The notes below the pieces were generated by a model that worked only from the letters and a program-made list of their open reading frames with translations, did not search any database and had not been told where the DNA came from. From assembly GCA_029449235.1 (NCBI GenBank), contig JANATG010000020.1, forward strand, positions 930,001 to 994,000: a DNA stretch of 64,000 nucleotides, written 5' to 3'. Numbering within the stretch: the stretch's first letter is position 1; each line of letters starts with the position of its first letter. Source of the DNA: Linnemannia schmuckeri. Lineage: Eukaryota > Mortierellomycota > Mortierellomycetes > Mortierellales > Mortierellaceae. Below, one piece after another: positions 11,401 to 21,848 of the stretch. Made by a program: the position numbers and the translations under genes.

Positions 11401-14400
11401 ACCATGCCTCGGAGGTCGCTAAGGAGATGTACATCCAAAAGAAGGCTGCAGAGGACAAGGATTGGGCGCAGATGGATGCCGAGTACAGGGCATCGGTGGA
11501 AGCAGATCGAGTCGCCAAGGCTGAAGCCGAGAAGAAGGCGCTGCAAAAGTTGGAAGCCGAAAAAGTGGCCCAGCTCAAGGCCGAGAGACTTGCAAAGGAG
11601 AAGGCTGAGACTGAACGGATCGCGAAGGAGAAAGCTGAACGACTTGCTAGAGAGAAGACAGAAGCTGACCGGATCGCCAAGGAGAAGGCCGAGCGTCTCT
11701 CGAGGGAGAAGGCGGAGACCGACCGGATAGCTAGAGAAAAAGCTGAAGCGGAGCGTCTTGCGCGTGAGAAGGTCAAAGCTGAAAAGCTTGCGCGTGAGAA
11801 GGCTGAGGCAGAGAGGGTTGCTCGTGAGAAGGCTGAGCGACTAGCAAGGGAGAAAGCGGAGGCTGATCGACTTGCCAAAGAGAAAGCTGAGGCGGAACGT
11901 CTTGCTAGAGAGCGTGCTGAAGCCGAGAGAGTTGCTCGAGAGGCTGCTGAGAAGCAGGCGAAAGAGAAGGCCGAGGCAGAACGTCTTGCGAGAGAGGCTG
12001 CCGAGAAGATGGCTAGAGAAAAGGCTGAGGCAGATCGACTTGCCAGAGAAAAAGCCGAAGCCGACAGGATCGCCAGGGAGCAGGCCGAGGCGGATCGTCA
12101 GGCAAAGGCTGCCCGCGTGGAAATTCTTCGCCAGGATCTTCGCGACGCCATCGAGAACGAGGCACAGATGATTGAATCTACAAAAGACACCATCAACAAA
12201 ATCATCTTGGACCAGAGCATGGCGAAGAATTTGCATCTCAGAACAGAGGAGATGATGGCGAAGCAGGAAGTAGAGTCACGGGAAGCAAGAGAGAAGGCCT
12301 GGGTGGAGAAGATGACTAGCTACGACTTGCTCGAAACCTGGTATGATAGAGAGGCATTCCTTACAGCCGCCGAGAGCAAACGAGATGAGGAGGACCGAAA
12401 TGCCCGGGAGGCGAGCAACACCAAAGCGGTTCAGTGGGCGGCGAAAGTTGCCAACTCGGATCGCGGATTTGAGGCTCGATTCGATGCAGTTCAGGCCATG
12501 ATTGATCCATTGAGCAGAACACGTGAGGCCGCTCAACAGGCTTTGAACGAGGCCGAGGAAGAGATGATGAGAGTCACGACAGCCCCAGCGAAGCAGGTTT
12601 CAGAGTTCGGACCAGATGTTGATACCATCCGTGCCATTGTCGACGACGTACGGGCCGCAGAAGACGCCAGAGTCGAGGCTAAGCGATTGAAGGCGGAAAA
12701 GGCCAAGGCTGCAGCAGAGGTCAAGGCAGAGCCGGCACGGCAGAAGGAAGAGGCAAGAGTGCAGAGGGAGGAGGCGAAGCAGCAGAAGAGACTCGAGAGT
12801 CGAGAGAAAACGCGGCTTAAGCAGGAGGCCGAGAAGGCGGCAATCGAGCTGGCTAAAAGTCTGGGTGAGCCTGTTCGAGTGCCGACCACCCCTGGCGACT
12901 TTTCGTATGACTGGCAGTCCATTAGATTTGACCTTCCTCTCTGGAAATTGCCCGTGGAACACCTCTCCACGATGGAGACTTGGGTCGAACACTGGTACCC
13001 GGTAAGTCTTTCTGCTGCCCTTGCTTTAGTTTGAGGATTTGTAAGGTATAAGTAGACATTCAATTACTTACAGTAACGGCTTTTTTTCTTCTAAACATAG
13101 CAACTTACACCGGATGAGGAATCGTTGCTTGAGAGACAAGAGCTTTTGGCGCGACTTCAAGCCCTTTTTGACGCCCAATTCCCTGATGCCGGTCTGCAGC
13201 TCCGACCTTTCGGGTACGTTTTGTTTATTTTTACTAGTAATATACGCAGCTGCACCGTCAACACTTGTGTTCAGGTCGACTGATCCCTTTTTCAATTTTT
13301 TTAGATCGTATGTTACGGGACTGGGAAACAAATTCAGTGACATTGATATCTGCGTCTTTGTCGAGCCTGAAAGGTTTCATCCTTATGCCCCTCATTCGGA
13401 CGTCCGTCACTTGGCTTGGTTCCTGGAGACCCAGCAGATGCTGAACGTGATCGCGATCACTGATGCCAAGGTTCCCATTGTCAAGTTTGTCGACCCTATC
13501 ACCGAGATTCATTGTGATATGAATGTCCAGCACCCGCTTGGAATCTACAACTCGGCACTGATCAAGGCATACATGGATATCGATGTCCGCCTGGAAAAGT
13601 TCTTGTTCATGCTCAAGTACTTTGCCAAGGCACATGGCATTCTTGATGGATCGTCCGGATACTTGTGCTCGTACGCCTACATTCTGATGGCGATTGTGTT
13701 CTTCCAGGAGCAAGCAGAGCCCATCCTGCCTAGACTCCAAGTCAAAACGGAAAAGCCCAAGCCGTTTACGGAGAAGGGCAAGTCTCGCCGCAAGGTGAAA
13801 ACGTTCGGGCAGTGTCTTCAGGATGGCACAATCCAGCCGGTGTATGTGAACCAGGACGGCAAGATGTTTGACTGCACGTTTGACACTCGAATCGATCTCT
13901 ACAAGGGATTCGGCAGTCTGAACAAGAAGTCTGTCTCGCGACTGCTGTTTGAATTTTTCGAATACTTTTCGCGCAAGTTTGACTATCGCACGATGGAGGT
14001 CTCAACGCAGTATGGACGGATGCAGGAGCGGCAGGTGATCTCGAGGGAGAAGCGGCAGCTGGTGGCGGCGAACAAGTTGTTGGCTGATGGAGCGTTCAAT
14101 AACAGCAGTCTCTTGCCGGCGAACGGAAACCACAATGTTGGACCAATGACCCGGAACGGATACTCTTATGACACCAAAAGGCAACTATGGGTGAGCCAGG
14201 CCGACATTGCCTACTTCTACGAACTGGAGGCCAGTGGAATTATTGCGAATGGAAATAATGGAGCCAGCGTCGGATCGCCTGGAATCGGATCGCCAGGCGC
14301 AGGTGTGCCTCCCTCTCCTGCCCTGTCGACGACAAGCACAATGTCGATAACCAGCACGACCTCGTTCTCGTCGACCAACTCGAATGCTCTTTCGAACCAA

Positions 14401-14607
14401 GCCTTCTTCTGTGTCATGGACCCATTCATCTTTAATCGCAATGTGGGAGGAACTTGCCGCGGACAGAAGCTGGAGAAGGTCTGGCGTTGCTTTGATTATG
14501 GATACCGATCGTTTGCTCTAGGCGAGTTCTCGAATGCGTTTGAGCCGCAGGAGTTTCAGATGGATCCACCATCGCAGCAGCAACAACAACAGCAGGACTC
14601 TCTGTAA
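8451..14607 (+). CDS. Giant noncanonical poly(A)/poly(U) polymerase (Cid1/TUTase type)
   Basis: Three exons (8451-13001, 13101-13213, 13305-14607) give about 1988 residues. The catalytic part is C-terminal. Splicing creates RPFGSYVTGLGNKFSDIDIC, the nucleotidyltransferase Gly-Ser and first Asp pair (about D1567 and D1569). The third Asp is in EIHCDMNV (about D1626). The PAP-associated region follows (KFLFMLKYFAKAHGILDGSSG, LCSYAYILMAIVFFQ). The first 1500 residues are unusual: a Lys-rich patch near 257-270, three acidic DDxMP repeats near 671-850, and a highly charged coiled coil near 1020-1220 built of AEAERLAREK-like units. The family adds non-templated A or U to RNA 3' ends; which nucleotide is used cannot be told here. 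The protein ends in a Gln run. The N-terminal folded segment (residues 1-230) is not recognised. Confidence 0.85.
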
Positions 14608-14799
14608 TTGCGGACAGAAAGAGGAGGAGGAAGCGTAGACATGTTTTGAGTAGATCATCTTTTTGCTTTTACAAAGAAAAAAATGAAGAACAGGAAGAGA
14701 TAAGTACCAGCAGAGATTTCAGACACCAATGGATTTGTATGATGCTAATGAAAGCAAACAGGAACTGTAGAACGCGCCCAAATCGATGACTCTCGAATG

Positions 14800-15332
14800 C
14801 CCACTGTTTTTATCACGAACAGACCACACGAGCTCAACGACCACGCGTTCCAAGAGATCAGAGCACCCAAGATCGCTGGCGAGGAGGTCGCCTGAAACCA
14901 GACCCTGGAGCTTGAAAACTACAATTCCCAGGAGCACCGAAGCCTCTACATTGAAATCCTCGATAAGGAGACCGGCTTCGACAAACCCATGGCCTTTGCT
15001 ACCTTCCCCTATACCAGGTCCGTGATGCCCATGGACACCCCATTCGTGGCCGCTTCCACCTCTTCACCGACGACGGTAAGAAGAAGGGTAAGGTTCTCCG
15101 CACCATCGCTGTCGTCTCCCCCGGCCAGACCGACGCCCACCACCCCCAGTCCGAGATCCGCGGTATCTCCGAGCTTGACTCGAAACTCCAGGCCCGCATC
15201 AATAGGTTAAGCCGCAACGAAAACGTTGGCAACATTGACAACGCTGCCATCGCCGCCATTGCTGTTGGTGGTACCTTTAGTGCTATAGCCCACCCTGAGG
15301 GCCAAAACAAGAAGGCCGGACGTGAGATCTAA
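14800..15332 (+). pseudogene. Decayed C2-domain protein gene
   Basis: Translation in two frames is collinear with the intact C2 protein at 42098-42727. Matches include QTLELENYNSQEH, YIEILDKETGFDKPMAF, PGQTDAHHPQSEIRG and LDSKLQARINRLSRNE. Two lesions are visible. The conserved Trp codon just before NQTLEL is TGA at 14893-14895, and one base is missing near 15010-15014, shifting the downstream frame. The upstream part resembles the other C2 protein (37355-38437) more weakly, in an AFQ motif and the segment before the lost Trp. No convincing first C2 strand is found, so the 5' end is probably lost too. It is a relic of a small family with two intact members in this window. Confidence 0.8.
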
Positions 15333-15936
15333 GCCATTTAGCGTTCTCCAATACCCCTTTAGCGCCACTGTATATAACACCCCATTTCAGCTACAAAATA
15401 ACTTGATAGTTTGAACATCTCCAAAAAAGAGTCGCGATGCAGATGTCTCTTCCATCTAAAGTTTAGTAAAGGGTTACTTCTCCGCTCCCCTCTTTTTTCA
15501 TTTGCTCTTCGCTCGTTATGTAAATAAAAGGCACCGAAAAACAACACTCTCTCTTTCGTGTCTGGTCCAAAGCAATGCTGAAAAATATTTGTAGGTTGAA
15601 ATGAACGAGGGTGAAAAAAAGAAGAAAAATCTCAAAGGGTGTGGGAGTTCTGGTCCGGTTCCTTCCGCAGAGGGGGGCAGGATTCAGTAAGCAAGTAAAG
15701 ATCCATGGGTCGCAATGCAAGTTGACGAACGGACGATGCACTACGACTGGACGGAGCAGAGCGATAAAGCGATAAACCGCAGGATCAAAGTTCAATGGAA
15801 CGCAGGACAGGTCTGCCACTGAAGGAGACGAGCCGAGATAGAAAAATCCAAGGACGAGACACACAAAAATATATACTATATCAGCGCTAATGATCAAACA
15901 ACCACGTGTCTGATTGCGCGTTGTTCTGATGCATTT
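15333..15936. other. Spacer left of the transposon
   Basis: I see no gene here. A 206-residue open frame on the minus strand (15463-16083) crosses the transposon terminus, lacks splice or promoter support and has no recognisable domain, so it is treated as chance. Confidence 0.5.
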
Positions 15937-15959
15937 GGGGGTTTCAAACCTTGACATTT
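15937..15959 (+). repeat. Left terminal inverted repeat
   Basis: These 23 bases match the reverse complement of 19532-19554 exactly. The run of five G at the tip is the outer end. Confidence 0.88.
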
Positions 15960-16169
15960 TTGAAGTGTTAGGAAACTTTGAAGGCGTGAAATAATGGCGT
16001 GTTTTGAAAATAATCGCCTTCCTAAAACACATCAACTCTTGAGGTGATGTGTTCTGCAACACGCCGAAAAAAATTATGGACACGCGCCTTTTTTTTAAAA
16101 AAAATTTCTTGCCAGTCTCCTTTTTTCTTCTCTCATCACTATAATCAACACCTTAGCGTTTTCGTTGCG

Positions 16170-17489
16170 ATGCCGAAAAGATCTGAACGTCAGCGACTAC
16201 TCGATGAACTGGAGGATCACATACGTTTCTTGACACTCGAAGGCGATTACCAACGAGCAGACGAAGCGGCCTTATTGTACCTATACGTCCTGGAATCGTG
16301 TTACCTGGCTAAACGTGCGATTACAAGACGACCACCACATTACTTCACGGAGAGATTTCCAAAACTCTCAACAGATGAGTTCCGGGCGATGTTTAGGACA
16401 ACACGAGCAGGATTTTTGGCTCTTTTGAACAAAATACAAGGCCACCTCGTTTTCTCCAATAACTCCACCTGCCCTCAAGCACATCCCTCTCTCCAGCTAG
16501 GAGTTGCCCTGGCTCGGCTTGGCGTCCATGGAACCGGAGCTAGTGTCACTAATATACAAGCGATATTCAATATTGGCACCGGCACTGCAACAGTCTACAC
16601 CGATCGTGTTGTGCAAGCCTTATGGGACATCAAGGACAACTGGCTTTGTTGGCCAGATGTCGCAAGAAGAAGGGAGATCGGACAAGTTATGAGAGCTGAG
16701 GGCTTTCCAAACTGCATTGGATTCGTTGATGGGACTACACTTCCACTTTCGCAAAAACCTGCGATTGATGGTGAAGTGTATTTTGATCGCAAGAAAAGGT
16801 ATGAAAGTCCATGCAAGATCGAGAATAAAATCGTTGTAGTCATTGACATATAACCTTTTATAATGCCCTATATACACTTTGTTTTTAGATACTCTGTTGC
16901 TCTGCAGGTTATCTGTGATGTCGACAAGCACATAATTGGAATGCATGTAGCCTGCCCAGGATCTTGTGCTGACTCTACTGTTTTCAAACGGATGCCTCAA
17001 TACAAGCAAGCTGCAGCCTGTTTCTCTCCGGGCGAATATCTTCTTGCCGACTCCGCATATGGTCTCTCAAAGACTTGTATCCCCTCATACAAGGCCCCAG
17101 CAGCAAGCCTACAGGATAATAAGGAGTTCAACTATTGTGTCGCCAAGTCCCGCGTAAGGAACGAGCACTGTATTGGAATTCTTAAGTCACGTTGGAGTTC
17201 ACTACAGGGGCTGAGACAGCAGATTCGAACGAAAGCGGTTATGGAGAAACTCGTTCAATGGGTAGTAGCGTGTTGTGTACTCCATAACATGCTCGCTCGC
17301 CTTGGCGATGCTTGGGAAGAAATGTATCTTGAGAAGGAGAACCTGGAGGACTACAACAACGAGGGTGAAGGAGCAGCGGTGCTCAGTGACGAAGACTTAT
17401 CTGACGTCGGCGCAATCAATTTTAGAACAGCGTTGAAGAAAACCACTTTAGAGACCAACTACGCACGCAGGATTTTGCCAATTCGATAG
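16170..17489 (+). CDS. PIF/Harbinger transposase (DDE)
   Basis: Two exons (16170-16798, 16889-17489) give 409 residues. The DDE triad of the Harbinger nuclease is intact: D187 in CIGFVDGTTLPL, D264 in LLADSAYGLS and E302 in VRNEHCIGILKSRW. The N-terminal part has the helical region typical of the family (STDEFRAMFRTTRAGFLALL; LGVALARLGVHGTGASV). The C-terminal WVVACCVLHNML is also characteristic. The enzyme should excise and reinsert the element with help from the Myb-like partner. The start is the first ATG in frame (MPKRSERQRLLDELE). The last 31 bp overlap the antisense partner. No stop or frameshift was found, so this copy could still be active. Confidence 0.92.
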
Positions 17490-18909
17490 AAAAGTTGTTT
17501 TATTATGAATGATTGAGATGTAAGCTTAATTAATTCCTGTATATGTTCCACAGACATGCCTTTTGCCAATCCAGCCGAGATCAGTTGAAACATCTCTCGC
17601 TGGATTTCTTTCTCTAATCTTTTCTCCTCCAGTTTTAGCCTTCTCTCATCCATATCCTGTCTTTTTGCCTCCTTGGTCTTTTCGAACTCCAATCTCTCTG
17701 CCTCCATGTCCTGTTTCCTCTCTTCCAGCTCCAGCTTCTTTGCTTCTATAGTTTCAAGAGCTATACATGAAATCAGAATATTTGTTGGTATCATTGAGTA
17801 ACAGAACGTCCAGCTGTTTAATCTCTTACCTATGTTTCTCTTCATAAATGACTGCTCGTAAGAAGCGAGGAATGATCGCTTCGGTATTTCAGGCGAGGAG
17901 TTTGGATCCAGTACTGGTGGTTTTTTGCGTTTATCTGTTGCTCGGAAACGTTTGTTGGATGACTGTGACTCTGTATCGCTCAGTTGACGCTTCGACTGCC
18001 GTCGAAAGACTGGCGGCGATGAGATGGAAAGTTCGCTGATGTCATCAGCATTGACGTCGGTACCATCATTAACGCTGTCGTCGTTATGGCCTCTGGTGTC
18101 TCTTGTATAGTTTCCTTGCTTAACAGCGCTGACGTCGTACGGGTCGTCGAAGTCCTCACCAAAGATGTTGTTGATAACGCCGCCCTCAGCATGAATACCG
18201 TCCGTCTCCTCCTCTTCCCCCTTCATCGTTCTCCTCCTCCTCCTCCTCCTCATTCCCATCTTCCTCCTCCTCCTCATCCACAACTATTGGCCGGTGTGAA
18301 CGTCGAGGTGCTGTGCTAGACTCCTGGCATCTACCTTGTTCTTGAGCCGGTACCAGCGAACTCGTGTAATGGAGTGACGTTTGGTCGTCGCTCGAAGAGC
18401 GCGTCCATCCTGGCATAACAAGTGCACATACTCTCCAGCTTATGCGCCACTGTGTATAGACCCTTCCTGGTATCATTCTCTGTGACACCAAAGCCTGTGG
18501 ACTCGGCCTTTCTCTTAGCTTCGGTGTAAGCCTTCATATGGCGCTGGAACCGTTCGCGCATAGCCTTTCCGTTGATGTTGAGTCTGCCTTTACTCTGCTT
18601 GCTTACACCTTGAGCTAACACCGAGTATCCATGGGTTTTGCTCTTGTTAGGTGCTACTATAACTGTCTGTCCGCCACAGCCAAAAATTGATTCGAAGTTG
18701 GGGCGGTGTTCCATCCACGTCAGAATGAATTCCATGTCCTGTTTTGTGAAACGCTCCCTTGTAGGCAGTCCAGATGGCTTCTTTGCTGACGGAGCTTGTT
18801 TCTTGGATGTACTTGTGCTTGGAGCAGCAATGGTAGTCTCAGGCTGTTCATCCTCAGGAAGCGACGATGAAAGCGGTTGTTAAGAACCGCTGGTTGTTGA
18901 TTTGGCCAT
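17459..18909 (-). pseudogene. Harbinger Myb/SANT-like DNA-binding gene, apparently damaged
   Basis: The DNA-binding half reads FTKQDMEFILTWMEHRPNFE and ALFERRPNVTPLHEFAGTGS. The C-terminal half is a charged coiled coil (LELEERKQDMEAERLEFEK) ending IQELIKLTSQSFIIKQLF. Introns can be placed at about 18331-18313 (very short) and 17829-17762 (GTAAGA to TATAG). Two problems argue for damage. From the ATG at 18909 the tenth codon is TAA, in frame with the rest. The frame then changes inside a run of GAG triplets near 18200-18270, so the DNA-binding and coiled-coil halves are not in one frame. Restart at the ATG at 18735 would lose the segment before MEFIL. In the family this protein binds the element ends and brings in the transposase. 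Confidence 0.6.
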
Positions 18910-19301
18910 GTTGTCCAGAAAAGTGGTGAGATGCAAAAAAAACAAATGGCGGCGTATTTTTGAAAACACTCCTTTGTAGTTTAGTAAACGCGCCTACCTT
19001 GACGTCGTGCTTGGGTTGATTCTTTGGCGTGTTACAGTAACGTGACCAGAGCAATGTGGGGATCTTGAGGGGAGTTGCCCTTGGTTGGCCGAGTCGTTGG
19101 CGGCAGTGCCAGGTGTGACAGGGTCACTAGTCGAGGAAGAGGGAGAAGGGAAAGTGGAGTTACTCTACAAGCTCTGTATTCGAGGGTGTATCTTCAGGAT
19201 CGATGGCCATAACTCAGATAGCGGGCAGACAAGGAAAAAGATGTATATACGTGTGTGTGTGTCCCTTCTCAGTATCGCAATAAAAAACAGTGACTCTCAA
19301 G

Positions 19302-19420
19302 ACCTGCTCGTATCGTGGAATAAGGTGATTTTATGTCAATAGCTATTCTCTAAAGACTGGAAACTACTTCTGCTCCTAATGGTCAAAAAGGTACAGTGCT
19401 TACCTGCTCGTATCGTGGAA
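19302..19420 (+). repeat. 19-bp direct repeat at 100-bp spacing
   Basis: The sequence acctgctcgtatcgtggaa occurs at 19302-19320 and 19402-19420, and similarity continues for about ten bases beyond each copy. It lies in the gene-free right flank of the transposon, where a transposase-binding site could be repeated. That function is inference. Confidence 0.7.
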
Positions 19421-19531
19421 GAAGGTGCTTTTCCAGACACTCGCAGGCAAACGCGTAAAATAGTCAAAATGGCCATCAGAAACTAAGCCACTCAAAATCA
19501 CCACAGCAATATCTGTGTTTATTTATGTTGC

Positions 19532-19554
19532 AAATGTCAAGGTTTGAAACCCCC
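19532..19554 (-). repeat. Right terminal inverted repeat
   Basis: This is the exact reverse complement of 15937-15959. The flank reads TAATAG. Confidence 0.88.
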
Positions 19555-20381
19555 TAATAGGATTGGTATCTGATAGATTGTCATAATAGAACTCCGATCT
19601 TTAATTTGCGACTTGGCTTACTCAAGCCCAGTGTGGCCATCAGTTGCGTCTCGTAGGCAACAAAAAATAAGGAAATGAAAGCTACCTTTATTTTCTCAGC
19701 AAATCCAAAGACAAAAGAAAAAAGTGCTAAACGTAGAACCTCAACATCCGCGTAAGTACATCGCGAGGCAAGAAAAGCTATACTAGGGGATGGGAAGGGC
19801 GGGACATGAAGTGGGCTTCCCATCTCGTACAATATTCATGAACCGTCGGAGAAGTCCTCGGCGAAAAGAGACAAAGGCGTTGTGAGAGCAAAGGCGCTGT
19901 GAGAGCAACAGTTCCAAAGGTTATATTTTTCTCTCGCTGGTACTTTGATGCCTGTCGTATTTTGCCCACAGTGTTATCTTACACTTGAAGTTTTTCTTGT
20001 TTATCTCGAGCGAGCTCTATGCGAGTTAGAGAATATGAGAAGACCCCCCTCTGTTCCACTGTTCTTGTTCCTCAGACCCCAAACGATCATCTCACCCTCT
20101 GCTCCTTCCTGTCCTCTGCTTTCTAACTCGCTCTCTTATTCCTTCCTTCTGTATTTCCAATAAAACAAATAAAAAACAAACATACATCCCATTATCTTTG
20201 CTTGTTCATCGAAGTTAAAAAGGAATATATTTTTGAGGGGAAGGAGCAAAACAAAGATGCATATCTTCATTGCAAAAGAGTATCATTTTAAAATGTCGGA
20301 TATGATACAAGTCCAAGAGGTATTGTTCATAGCTCGGAGATTGATCGTGGTGCGTCTTTATGTGTATAACTATGATTCTTG
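19555..20381. other. Spacer right of the transposon
   Basis: No coding signal is supported. A short tandem repeat of a CAAAGGCG-TGAGAG unit lies at about 19872-19905. A plus-strand AATAAAACAAATAAA stretch at about 20158-20172 could be a polyadenylation region, but no gene upstream of it can be defended. Confidence 0.4.
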
Positions 20382-20684
20382 TTAATATCCACATATGAGC
20401 TCGGCATTGGGGGGTACCTCTGGAATGACCTCGCAGATGTCGTCCCACCAAGGTAGGGGTCTGAAAAAAATAATTTCGGGCCTGAGATCGTTTTCACAAT
20501 ACTTTTCGTATAGCTCCCAACCACCCTCCGAGACGAGATCTTCCATGCATTGAGGATCGCCATTACAATCATTTTTCCCCGTGTGAAACCATTTCTCCCG
20601 TTTCTCCCGAGCCGTCACATCTGCTAAAGTGCTAGCAACTAATAAGGCCAGTGAAACCAAGACGATGATTCGCTTGTCCTGCAT
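20382..20684 (-). CDS. Small secreted cysteine-containing protein
   Basis: A 100-residue single-exon product. Residues 1-21 form a signal peptide (IIVLVSLALLVASTLA). The mature part has five Cys (40, 46, 63, 84, 98), a Lys-Arg pair at 28-29 just after the signal, and an aromatic segment FFRPLPWWDDICEV. I do not recognise a family. Size, secretion and Cys content resemble fungal effector-like proteins, which is only an analogy. The sense strand has a GCTAAGCCACA variant of the island motif about 70 bp upstream. It is the leftmost of the minus-strand secreted genes in this island. Confidence 0.65.
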   Translation of the reverse strand: MQDKRIIVLVSLALLVASTLADVTAREKREKWFHTGKNDCNGDPQCMEDLVSEGGWELYEKYCENDLRPEIIFFRPLPWWDDICEVIPEVPPNAELICGY

Positions 20685-20753
20685 TGGTGAAGGTCGATTT
20701 AATTGAATGGAGAAGAGATGAATTTCTCACTCCTTGGCAGTTGAATTGAATTT

Positions 20754-20763
20754 TGTGGCTTAG
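20754..20763 (-). promoter_or_regulatory. Island motif, variant (CTAAGCCACA)
   Basis: On the minus strand this reads CTAAGCCACA, two mismatches from TTGAGCCACA, 70 bp before the start of the secreted gene at 20684. More GTGGCT copies lie at 20941, 20951 and 20961. Confidence 0.45.
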
Positions 20764-21030
20764 CATTTTCACTTTGGTGTCTGCTCACCTTATCAACAAA
20801 CACACTGCCACGATCACGCTAATTGTGAGCTTCGAGTAGCTGCGCCATACAATGTCTTAATTTGGACATTTTTGTGCTTCCTTGCCATTATTTCATTATC
20901 ACATGACTTTCAAGTACTTTCACGGTATTCAAATGAGAGAGTGGCTACCAGTGGCTCATTGTGGCTGCTATTGGTGTAACCTTCAGAGCCGAACGAGATT
21001 TTGGTGGTTTTGGCCGTTCTTGCTTTTGCG

Positions 21031-21194
21031 AGAACTGACCGACTTTTTTTTTACACTGACATCGAGTGCTAACGTTTGTTAGAACTGACCTTTTTTCCTA
21101 CACAGAGTTCTAACACAAGATGTCAATGTAAAAAAAATGGCCAGTTCAACGTTAGAACTCTGTGTAAGAAAAAAGGTCAGTTCTAACAAACGTT
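21031..21194. repeat. Palindromic element with nested inverted repeats
   Basis: Arms 21071-21114 and 21151-21194 are inverted repeats of 44 bp with one mismatch. A second, less perfect pair interleaves with them: 21031-21063 against 21119-21147. The set can fold into alternative hairpins. It looks like a miniature transposon or foldback remnant without a gene. No target-site duplication was identified. Confidence 0.75.
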
Positions 21195-21350
21195 CCCTTT
21201 TCGCTATTCTGACAATTGTCCATAAAGTTGGTGTCAGAAAAGTTACAATTATAATAATAATAAAATAATAATAAGGGGAATGGGGATATTAAGGGGAATG
21301 GGGATATAAGGGAAAAGTAATAGGGTGGTGGTGGTGGTGGTAGGGGGGGA

Positions 21351-21375
21351 GGGGGGGGGGGGGGGGGGGGGGGGG
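21351..21375 (+). repeat. Run of 25 G
   Basis: An uninterrupted G25 run sits six bases beyond the stop codon of the C2H2 gene, so that transcript would carry C25. GGT repeats and another G7 lie directly beside it. Such runs are prone to length change and assembly error. Confidence 0.85.
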
Positions 21376-21380
21376 CTGCC

Positions 21381-21848
21381 TTAGACCGCCTGACTGAGCA
21401 TGCACAACCCTAAGGCTGCCTCCTCGGCCTTGCGGCGGAGACGGGACTTGCGAGCCCAAAGACGTTTGCTCTTGCGCATGCGCTCCTTGTCATCCTTGAT
21501 GCGGCCGCCAGGTAATGAGTCCCATTTGCACTTGCGGGGGTGCATCGTTGGCGAAATGTTGTGGACGCTCTTGATATGACGGCGCAAGTTACAGTTCTGG
21601 TTCTTAGTTGGCTTGAAGACTCGACTGCAGACAGGGCAGAACAACGGCTGCGTCGTTGTAGAAACTGGCGTCATTGATGGTGACACAGCACGAGGCTGTT
21701 CTCCGGGGTCTGGGAGTGGGACATGTTTGAATGGGATGTTATGGAGGGTAGATGGAATGACCAAGAGTGATGGAGAGAGAGATATATAGAGAGAGAGAAA
21801 GAGAGGGGGGAGAACTGCGAGAGAGAGAGGAGGGAGAACTGGCGTCAA
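21381..21848 (-). CDS. C2H2 zinc-finger protein with basic C-terminus
   Basis: The open frame gives 155 residues, but the first 58 come from AG-rich repeats. A start at 21674 (MTPVSTTTQPLFCPVC, 97 residues) is more likely. The finger has CPVC, then NLRRHIKSVH, with about four residues more than usual between the second Cys and the first His. A conserved tail follows: KCKWDSLPGGRIKDD and an Arg/Lys-rich helix KSKRLWARKSRLRRKAEE. I believe related proteins are numerous in Mortierella-type genomes, but that is recollection and unchecked. It is probably nuclear and DNA-binding. The stop lies next to a G25 run, and its upstream half is duplicated at 22975-23172. Confidence 0.6.
   Translation of the reverse strand: MTPVLPPLSLAVLPPLFLSLYISLSPSLLVIPSTLHNIPFKHVPLPDPGEQPRAVSPSMTPVSTTTQPLFCPVCSRVFKPTKNQNCNLRRHIKSVHNISPTMHPRKCKWDSLPGGRIKDDKERMRKSKRLWARKSRLRRKAEEAALGLCMLSQAV

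Larger units (their letters stand above)
15937..19554 (+). mobile_element. PIF/Harbinger DNA transposon, full length
   Basis: A 3.6-kb element is bounded by a perfect 23-bp terminal inverted repeat: gggggtttcaaaccttgaca plus three bases at 15937-15959, and its reverse complement at 19532-19554. It holds the two genes expected of PIF/Harbinger elements, a DDE transposase (+) and a Myb/SANT-like protein (-), facing each other and overlapping at their 3' ends. The outside 3-mers are TTT on the left and TAA on the right. The family duplicates a TWA trinucleotide, so the target-site duplication is imperfect or altered. The segment 18920-19530 inside the right end carries a 19-bp direct repeat and no gene. 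Confidence 0.85.

Noticed and set aside
11038..12236. Arg-rich plus frames and Ser/Ala-rich minus frames
   Set aside because: These are other frames of the Ala/Glu/Lys coiled-coil repeat in the nucleotidyltransferase gene.
15463..16083. 206-codon minus-strand frame
   Set aside because: It runs across the transposon's left terminal repeat, has no domain and no promoter or splice support.
15934..19557. Exact target-site duplication of the Harbinger element
   Set aside because: The flanking triplets TTT and TAA differ, so a clean duplication cannot be claimed.
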